Assembly (NCBI GenBank): GCA_028751875.1
Contig: CM054161.1
Location: forward strand, 47,668,152 to 47,732,151
DNA: 64,000 nt
Origin: Rapana venosa
Taxonomy: Eukaryota > Mollusca > Gastropoda > Neogastropoda > Muricidae
Direction of reading: 5' to 3'
The notes below the pieces were generated by a model, which had not been told where the DNA came from, made no database searches, and worked only from the letters and a program-made list of their open reading frames with translations. Positions 57,855 through 64,000 of this stretch are shown in pieces; positions within the stretch are counted from its first letter, which is position 1; each line of letters opens with the position of its first letter. The position numbers and the translations under genes are program-made.

Positions 57855-58093
57855 CATTTATTTATACCACTTTAAGTCACGAGATTTCTCTGCGTGAAAT
57901 TTGGGCTGCTCCCCCCGGGGAGAGCGCGTCGCCACAAGAGCAGCGCCACCCTTTTTTTTCCTTGTTTTTTTTTGGTCTGCAACTATATTTGTTTCCCTAT
58001 CAGAGTGGCTTTTTTCTAAGAATTTTGCCAGGGACAACTCTCTTGTTGCCGTGGGTTCTTTTACGTGCGCTGAATAATTTTGTGTAACACACG

Positions 58094-58124
<31 letters not shown>

Positions 58125-58265
58125 TAGCGCCCGGACCACCACTCATGGTCTAATGGATGGGGGAAAAGTTTCGGGCCCAAACGGGATACGAACCACCGCA
58201 CACTTCCGACCCGGACTTTTCGCTTTCTAGACAGGCGTTACCTCTAGACCCCCGATCCACCTGAC
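57855..58265 (-). repeat. Full-length SINE, cagggacaac..ttgccgtggg family
   Basis: On -: tRNA-like head starting near 58262 (ggatcgggggtctagaggta), B-box-like ggttcgtatcccgtttggg near 58195-58177. The body has gaccataggtg reversed, tttatcgtctcatccgaaag reversed, gccagggacaactctc reversed and gagcagcgccaccc. It ends at taccactttaagtcacgag (57867). Same family as 26815-27130. Confidence 0.82.
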
Positions 58266-58795
58266 CTGGTGATGGTGATGGCGATAAAAGTACCCTTTCG
58301 TCTATTAAAAAGTATGTCATTGAGTGCTAGTAGGAATAGATGACATTTAAAAGCCACACATACACTACTGTCATGTTTAGACACCATTCCCAAAGTCGGA
58401 ATGCGGCTACTTTTATGATGGTTACACAGTCCCGTATGCGAAATCTCACCATTGGTAAACCTCATAACTCGAGCCAAGGAACAGACACTTTTTAAAAGCA
58501 GTTCTTTATAAAGAAATCACAAAGCGAATCTGTAAAGAACGTTTAGCACTTTCTACTAAAATATCACTAGATAAAACCATTCTATACTGGTCTCACAGAC
58601 AAGTGCCACTGGTGAGGAAATGTATCAGTGTAGCATGAGGAGGAAAGGTTTCATTGCGGTACAACATGCACAACATACACTACCTGATCAACTGTGAGCA
58701 GTAGCCCACCAACCCCTGAAGTCGTAGCCAAAGGCATCACATGGATCAGTCATAGCTACACAGTACTGGCTGTGGATTTGTTGTTGTTGCATGTC

Positions 58796-59901
58796 TCAAC
58801 TCTGGTTTGTCTTCTGCTTCACACTTCTTCCACACACTGTCCACAAGGTCTCTCGGTACCGAGAACCCATAGCGTAATAGATGAAGAAATTAAAGGTGTA
58901 GTTGATATGCAAAACCCCTCCAAAATCCACAGCGTGCTGAGATAGAAGTTATGATACCGTCCCCCAGCGCTCATCTGAGGCAGAAACAAACACACCACCC
59001 TGAAGAGACAGGCGGGAGAGGTACAGGTGATGAAAAAGATCGAGTTTCCGATCAACATCTTGGTGAGCGCCACTTCTCTGGGAGAGAGCGAGGACGACGT
59101 TTCGGACCGCCACGTCATCATTTGACGAAGCTTCATCGTTGTGATGCAGGTCGCCGTGATCACCACCACCATCATGCAGCCAGACAGACCAGCCCCGAAG
59201 ACGATGCTGTCTAGACGGTCGATCAGCTCCTTGTGAGCCCTGTAGAACTGGCCTTCAATGAGAGTGGTCAGGACCATGCCGGTGACAGGATCGTGGATAC
59301 AGCCAACCCGGTATCGGAACGACACGAGGAAGTACAGGGCGAACACCACGAGGTACACGCACAGAATGATCCAAGCCATGGTCCTTGTTCGCAGCAGCGT
59401 CTGATACTTCAGAGGCCGGAGCACGCAGAAACATCTCTCGCAGGCGATGATGGCGGACAGGACGAAGGAAATAAAGCCGCTGCCTAAGAGAAAGATGAGG
59501 TTGTTGTTGGTCATGAACTTGTCGGAATGAGCGTTGATGAAGCCCGCAGTGAAATGAAGGTAGATATTGTGACCGTTGAGAAACGCTGACGAGATCAGAA
59601 ACAACTCATCAGTTAAGGACAGCGAAAACAGACAGAGGTTCACACGGTCCTTCAGCCCTTGTTTGTAGAACACCGCCATGTTGATGACGTTGGCCGGTCC
59701 GCCAATCAGAAACAAGACAGCCAGGACAGTCAGTTTGAACTTGTTGGCGTGCCTCTCTACCTCAGGGCTGACGATGTTATCCGGGTTATCCCAGGGAAGG
59801 TCGTCGGTTTCGTTAAACCGTATTTGGAAACAGGTTTCCGCTGAAGTCACGTTTCGGTCAGCTTCTTGCACTGGAATAGTGTGTGGAAGTACTGTGGCCA
59901 T
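58796..59901 (-). CDS. Rhodopsin-type (class A) seven-transmembrane receptor, frameshifted before TM7
   Basis: An intronless receptor of about 368 residues from ATG at 59901-59899. The extracellular N-terminus carries two N-glycosylation sites (NVTS at residue 17, NETD at 30). TM1 is about residues 57-79 (IGGPANVINMAVF), TM2 88-110, TM3 134-157, TM4 175-195, TM5 232-256 and TM6 279-308. The DRY motif is replaced by ACERCFCVLRPL after TM3, and the NPxxY site by NYTFNFFIYY in TM7. The original frame loses TM7. The expected INYTFNFFIYYAMGSRYRETL lies in the next frame after a one-base deletion at a run of four A and four C (58911-58918, + strand). Read through that shift, the protein ends at 58796. 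The pattern (QGL.DRVNLCLFSLSLTDELFL, SPREVALTKMLIGN) resembles the large intronless gastropod receptor families, some proposed as chemosensory. The ligand is unknown. The homopolymer setting makes sequencing error more likely than a true pseudogene. A possible 3' splice site (ttactttctccag) lies 15 nt before the ATG. Confidence 0.87.
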
Positions 59902-60034
59902 CTTCACACTTGCTGGCTGGAGAAAGTAACTCAAGGCACCACCATCAACCCTTACTGCCAAAGCAATTTCTGCAACACGTTTCTTATAAGTTAGTGAATC
60001 AGTTCACTATATGCTTTACTTTTTTAAATTGTTT

Positions 60035-60375
60035 TATTCTTTTATATCGAGGATAATGGAATAGGCACTTATGTGCTTTTTTACATCCAGTCCCCGTGTG
60101 TATGTGGGTTTGTAAATTATGTCATCTGCTCCCACTGGCACACAATGGCCCACTCTTACGAAGAGAGGAACAGGATTTAACGTGTGCGCAAGATGTTCTG
60201 CGTGCGTTCGCACACGGGTCCTCGGTTTATAGTCTCATTTGAAGGACTTTTAGGGAGAGTGGAGTCTGCACTGATGTTAACTCCAGGTGAAAATATCCCC
60301 TTGAACGGGAATCGAACCCGGGTCGTCAGATAACGAGCGCGATGTTCTCACTACTAGGCTCTCCCGTCCTCCATT
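60035..60375 (-). repeat. Composite SINE, head type 1
   Basis: On -: head ggaggacgggagagcctagt (60371), B-box gggttcgattcccgttcaag (60319-60300), body, and end ccattatcctcgatataaaa (60059-60040). It lies 135 bp upstream of the receptor start codon, on the same strand. Confidence 0.88.
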
Positions 60376-60570
60376 ACAACAGTTTAGGTAGGTATCTTTT
60401 AGCCTTTATTCTGTACATGTTTGATCAAAGCCTTAACGTATTGATGAAATTTAACAGATCTGAATTAGAATTATATTGTTACATCATCGTTGTAGCAAAT
60501 CTATGACAAAAGACAAGACAAAGACGTTAGATAGCAAATGGCCTTTTCTTTTTGAACATAGCCTTTGTAG
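60376..60570. other. No gene recognised
   Basis: AT-rich spacer upstream of the receptor. Confidence 0.4.
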
Positions 60571-60574
60571 ACCT

Positions 60575-60850
60575 ATGCTAGCTTAATGGTCAGAGCACTC
60601 GCTTTCCCCCAGCTAAGGTTAAACAGCATCGAGCGTGGTTACCACTTGGATGGGTGACCGTTTGTGCGCCTTGGCTTCAGTACAGATCCCCCAGTTCACC
60701 CAGCTGTAAATGGGTACCTGCCTCTTTAGGGTCAGGGAAGGTAAAACAGCGAGGGAGAGGAGATGGGCGCCGCCCTCAATATGCTGGCCCCTAGAGAAGT
60801 GAGGTCTCTGATGCCTGACTCCCCTATGACCACATAGGTTATGGGACACC
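60575..60850 (+). repeat. 5S-rRNA-derived SINE, + copy
   Basis: A tRNA A-box-like tagcttaatggtcagagcac (60579-60598) is followed by a 5S-like internal region (60611-60664) including gtggttaccacttggatggg and tgaccg. A body with cagctgtaaatgggtacctg, ggagatgggcgccgccctca and gaccacataggttatggg follows. Same family as 26330-26612. Confidence 0.78.
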
Positions 60851-61239
60851 TTAAAAATGAATCTCCATGCGCTCTAAAAATATTTTTATAGCTAAATGAC
60901 TTTACTCGACTTGGAGTGCCAGTCAACCAGTCACATGCCTGCAGTCGACAAACGGTGCTGAGCATGCGCAGAGTCGGCACAAAGGTCAAGGAATCAAGGG
61001 CATGCATTCAATACATTCCGTCACAGGTTTTACACTGGAGGAACGAGAAAATTAATAGACTAAGAATGTATTATGACTGATAAGATACAGGAATCGTTGT
61101 TGTTGCCTTTTTGTTATTGGGGGTGATGGTGGTGATAGTGGTGGTGGAGGTGATAAGATGTCATTTATTTATGATTATTGATGTTGCTCTTTTGTCTCTC
61201 TTATCTGGATCAGTCTTAGACCGTGGTTCAGCCCTCACC
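60851..61239. other. No gene recognised
   Basis: Contains a short GGTGAT-rich stretch at 61118-61156. Confidence 0.4.
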
Positions 61240-61310
61240 GAGTTCAAGTCAAGTCAAAAACACTTTAATCATCCCATGAAGGGCAAATGCAATTGTAATT
61301 GTTCGTCCAT
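61240..61310 (-). repeat. LINE/SINE 3' terminus with ttgac tail, reversed
   Basis: caagtcaagtcaaaaacact then ttaatcatcccatgaagggc. It is the reverse complement of 46240-46320. Confidence 0.65.
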
Positions 61311-61349
61311 CAGTGTGATGAGGACTATCTAGAGCTTAATGTTTCTAAA

Positions 61350-61695
61350 ACGGGATAGCCTAGTGCTCAGAACATTGCGCTTGCAATCTGACGACCCGGG
61401 TTCCATTCCCGTTCAAGGGGATATTTTCCCCTGGAGTTAACATCAGTGCAGACTCCAATCTCCCCAAAAGTCCTTCGGATGAGACTATAAGCCAAGGCCC
61501 CGTGTGCGAACTCACGCAGAACATCTTGCGTCCACGTTAAATCCTGTTCCGCTTTTCGTAAGAGTAGGCTATTGTGTGCCGGTGGGAACAGATGATAGAA
61601 TTTACAATACCGCATTCACACGGGGACTGGATGTAAAAAAGCACATGAGTGCTTATTCCATTATCCTCGATATAAAAGAATAAATAAATAAATAG
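61350..61695 (+). repeat. Composite SINE, head type 1, near full length
   Basis: Head acgggatagcctagtgctca (61350), B-box gggttccattcccgttcaag (61399-61418), body and end cctcgatataaaagaataaa (61665-61684). Confidence 0.9.
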
Positions 61696-61699
61696 AATA

Positions 61700-61865
61700 A
61701 TAACCTCGGTTTGTAGTATCATCCGAAGGACTTTTGGGGAGAGTGGAGTCTGCACTGATGATGACTCCATGGGAAAATATCCCCCTTGAACGGGGAATCG
61801 AACCTGGGTCGTCAGATTGCGAATGCAATGTTCTCACCACTAGGCTATCCCGTCCCCCCAGTTGA
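61700..61865 (-). repeat. Composite SINE, head half, inverted to its neighbour
   Basis: On -: head ggggacgggatagcctagtg (61858) to B-box ggttcgattccccgttcaag near 61805-61786, ending at tccttcggatgat (61730). With 61350-61695 it forms a tail-to-tail inverted pair. Confidence 0.85.
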
Positions 61866-61944
61866 ATCTAGCATAGCCTATATCCGTCTTCAGATAGCAA
61901 GGTAGATCCAAGTTTTATGTCGTTACGTGGCGTCCGTCTTAAAA

Positions 61945-61945
61945 T

Positions 61946-61981
<36 letters not shown>

Positions 61982-62065
61982 AACACAGTCACACACACAG
62001 ACACACACAGACACACACAGACACACACAGAGACACACACACAGACACACAGACACACAGACACA

Positions 62066-62112
<47 letters not shown>
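61945..62112. repeat. (CA)n/(CAGA)n microsatellite
   Basis: CA with regular CAGA interruptions at 61975-62065. Confidence 0.98.
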
Positions 62113-62115
<3 letters not shown>

Positions 62116-62765
62116 TACAACAGAGATAACAACTTCTCCCCGGGACACGAAGCTTCCTGTGGACACTTCCGGTGGAATACCGCGTACTGTAGTTTGGTAA
62201 GGAAGTACTCTTCTTTCGTTCACATTCTTGACTGATTAAAAAAAAGAAACCAATACTAGATATATATTTTTCAGCCGTTATTTGTAGTCGTGTTTTCACC
62301 TCTGTTGACGTGTTAAGACATTATTTAAAAAAGAAAAGAAATGTCCAGTAACTTTTAGGCCAATTTCGCGCAGTTGAAAGTCCTAATGTTTGCTCGCCTC
62401 AAGGAATCCGTTTATAGTGATATCACATGCAGGGGCATGGCTTACGTGACGTTAGATTAGTCAAAAGGAGGCCTAATCTTCATGTGAAACGGCAATGGGG
62501 TTTTAGCATGCGCACATGTTTTGTCTATGTTAAACACAAAAGCCTGAGTTTGTTGTTCCGTTCATGGGATTTTCGAGATGAGGTCGGGGGTAAGGGGGGA
62601 GGGATAGGATCGGTACCATTGTTCGCTTTATTTCAGAATCTCGGTCTGCTTTAAAAATGTTTTAATCTCCTTTCTTTGTTTCAAGTGCAGTCTGAAGCTG
62701 CATGTCTTCAAATGTCCTGATAAGTTCATTTACCTCACCATTAGATTTTGTTGAGAAAGAGAGAG
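62113..62765. other. No gene recognised
   Basis: Moderately GC-rich at 62140-62200. No motif or repeat match seen. Confidence 0.4.
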
Positions 62766-62814
62766 ATAGTTTGTGTGTGGTGTTGTGTGTGTGTGTGTGT
62801 GTGTGAGGGGGAGA

Positions 62815-63314
62815 NNNNNNNNNNNNNNNNNNNNNNNNNNNNNNNNNNNNNNNNNNNNNNNNNNNNNNNNNNNNNNNNNNNNNNNNNNNNNNNNNNNNNN
62901 NNNNNNNNNNNNNNNNNNNNNNNNNNNNNNNNNNNNNNNNNNNNNNNNNNNNNNNNNNNNNNNNNNNNNNNNNNNNNNNNNNNNNNNNNNNNNNNNNNNN
63001 NNNNNNNNNNNNNNNNNNNNNNNNNNNNNNNNNNNNNNNNNNNNNNNNNNNNNNNNNNNNNNNNNNNNNNNNNNNNNNNNNNNNNNNNNNNNNNNNNNNN
63101 NNNNNNNNNNNNNNNNNNNNNNNNNNNNNNNNNNNNNNNNNNNNNNNNNNNNNNNNNNNNNNNNNNNNNNNNNNNNNNNNNNNNNNNNNNNNNNNNNNNN
63201 NNNNNNNNNNNNNNNNNNNNNNNNNNNNNNNNNNNNNNNNNNNNNNNNNNNNNNNNNNNNNNNNNNNNNNNNNNNNNNNNNNNNNNNNNNNNNNNNNNNN
63301 NNNNNNNNNNNNNN
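62815..63314. other. 500-N scaffold gap
   Basis: Exactly 500 unknown bases, preceded by a (TG)n tract (62775-62805). It cuts off the 5' part of the reading frame that resumes at 63315. Confidence 0.99.
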
Positions 63315-63701
63315 AAAAGATGCAAAAACGAGGCTGGATCTCACTATAACCCAAAGACTATGGTTTTTAATAAGCTAGATGTTGCTGTGTCAGAGACATT
63401 GATCTTCGAAGTAAAAGTTCCCAACCCACTGAAATCATACTTAAACCCACCAATTAAGGATGATGCCACTGCGAAAGCATGGTTGTCTAATCCTATACAG
63501 TTCTATCAAAACCACTTAAACTTTGCTATCCACTGTGCAACTACGGGCTGTGGTGTGTCATATGCTGACCACATGAACCATCCAAACCAGTTAGTAAAGT
63601 CTGTGTACAGGTTTCATGTGTACTATCAGTTCAGGCATGTGTTATCTGAGCTGCAGGTCCCACTGCCCACTGATAGTAACTTCAATCCCTTCATCTGTTG
63701 A
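63315..63701 (+). CDS. Unrecognised protein, fragment 1 (N-terminus lost in gap)
   Basis: An open frame of 128 codons from the gap edge to a stop at 63699-63701. Visible segments include SETLIFEVKVPNPLKSYLNP, a WLSNPIQFYQNHLNFAIHCA segment and YADHMNHPNQLVKSVYRFHV. The frame looks truly coding: balanced composition and no stop. The last few codons are inside the 48-bp inverted repeat that starts at 63691, so the apparent stop is probably produced by the rearrangement. I do not recognise the family. It may be a multicopy invertebrate or virus-like element gene, but nothing here proves it. Confidence 0.5.
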   Translation, partial: KRCKNEAGSHYNPKTMVFNKLDVAVSETLIFEVKVPNPLKSYLNPPIKDDATAKAWLSNPIQFYQNHLNFAIHCATTGCGVSYADHMNHPNQLVKSVYRFHVYYQFRHVLSELQVPLPTDSNFNPFIC

Positions 63702-63797
63702 TCTTAAGTCAACCCACAATGCATATTTAGATGTTAGGCTTCATGAATACCTAACATCTAAATATGCATTGTGGGTTGACTTAAGATCAACAGATGA
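63691..63797. repeat. Perfect 48-bp inverted repeat
   Basis: 63691-63738 is the exact reverse complement of 63750-63797, separated by 11 bases (cttcatgaata). The right arm belongs to the downstream reading frame. The left arm interrupts the upstream one. Confidence 0.97.
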
Positions 63798-63966
63798 TGA
63801 TAAGCTGCATGGTTCAGGAAGACGCATTAAAAACGGCTCAGAAGGAATAACTATACAAATAGAGAAAGAGCAAGAAAATGATGAGCCCATAAAAATATAT
63901 CTATTTGTAGTGATGGATGCACAGCTCAACATAGAAGGAAACAGACTAAAAGAAGTTGTTTACTAA
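63748..63966 (+). CDS. Unrecognised protein, C-terminal fragment
   Basis: Open frame ending at TAA 63964-63966, starting within the inverted repeat. It encodes YLTSKYALWVDLRSTDD, LHGSGRRIKNGSEGITIQIE and a hydrophobic strand-rich end (IKIYLFVVMDAQLNIEG, LKEVVY). It is in a different frame from fragment 1, which ends 50 bp upstream. It may be the C-terminus of the same protein with the middle deleted, or of a neighbour gene. The beta-rich ending would suit a jelly-roll-like protein, but that is only a guess. Confidence 0.5.
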   Translation, partial: YLTSKYALWVDLRSTDDDKLHGSGRRIKNGSEGITIQIEKEQENDEPIKIYLFVVMDAQLNIEGNRLKEVVY

Positions 63967-64000
63967 TGGACCAGCTAAGTTTTCTACCAAAAGAAGCACA

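Noticed and set aside
59233..59929. Open stretches on + opposite the receptor gene
   Set aside because: Antisense shadows of the GC-rich receptor coding sequence.

Overview
This is a repeat-dense stretch of a eukaryotic nuclear genome, most likely a gastropod mollusc. The reasons are a rhodopsin-type receptor of the kind strongly expanded in gastropods, several tRNA-headed SINE families, LINE 3' tails ending in (ATT)n, very long TG/CT microsatellites, an intron-bearing metazoan-style exon, and two 500-N scaffold gaps (33019-33518 and 62815-63314). Nothing bacterial is present. The organism is inferred from these features only.

Layout. Bases 1-8833 and 16365-25197 are the same sequence twice, apparently without a difference, 16,364 bp apart. 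Each copy holds a badly broken Maverick/Polinton-type element: an rve integrase on + and a protein-primed family B DNA polymerase on -, converging. Between the copies (about 10-16.4 kb) lies a diverged tandem array with a period near 3.9 kb, whose copies differ mainly by indels. From 25.2 to 33 kb there are SINEs, LINE tails, a 5S-rRNA-derived SINE, a TTAA-flanked mobile element and one convincing host exon (crotonase family, - strand, 28579-28728). From 33.5 to 48 kb there are RNase-H-bearing LINE copies, an L1/Tx1-like LINE and an unrecognised 301-codon reading frame (38334-39239, -) with one in-frame TGA. From 48.4 to 53.6 kb there is a minisatellite grown from the A-box region of a tRNA-derived SINE, split by an RTE-like retrotransposon. 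From 53.6 to 58.3 kb there are more SINEs, minisatellites and trinucleotide tracts. At 58.8-59.9 kb (-) there is a seven-transmembrane receptor gene with a single frameshift before TM7. After the last gap (63315-63966) come two parts of an unrecognised protein separated by a perfect 48-bp inverted repeat.

Only the receptor, the crotonase exon and perhaps the two unrecognised reading frames look like host genes. Almost everything else is mobile DNA or its by-products. The most interesting structures are the A-box minisatellite, the splice-donor-bearing intronic repeats next to the crotonase exon, the Maverick remnants and the 63.7-kb inverted repeat.
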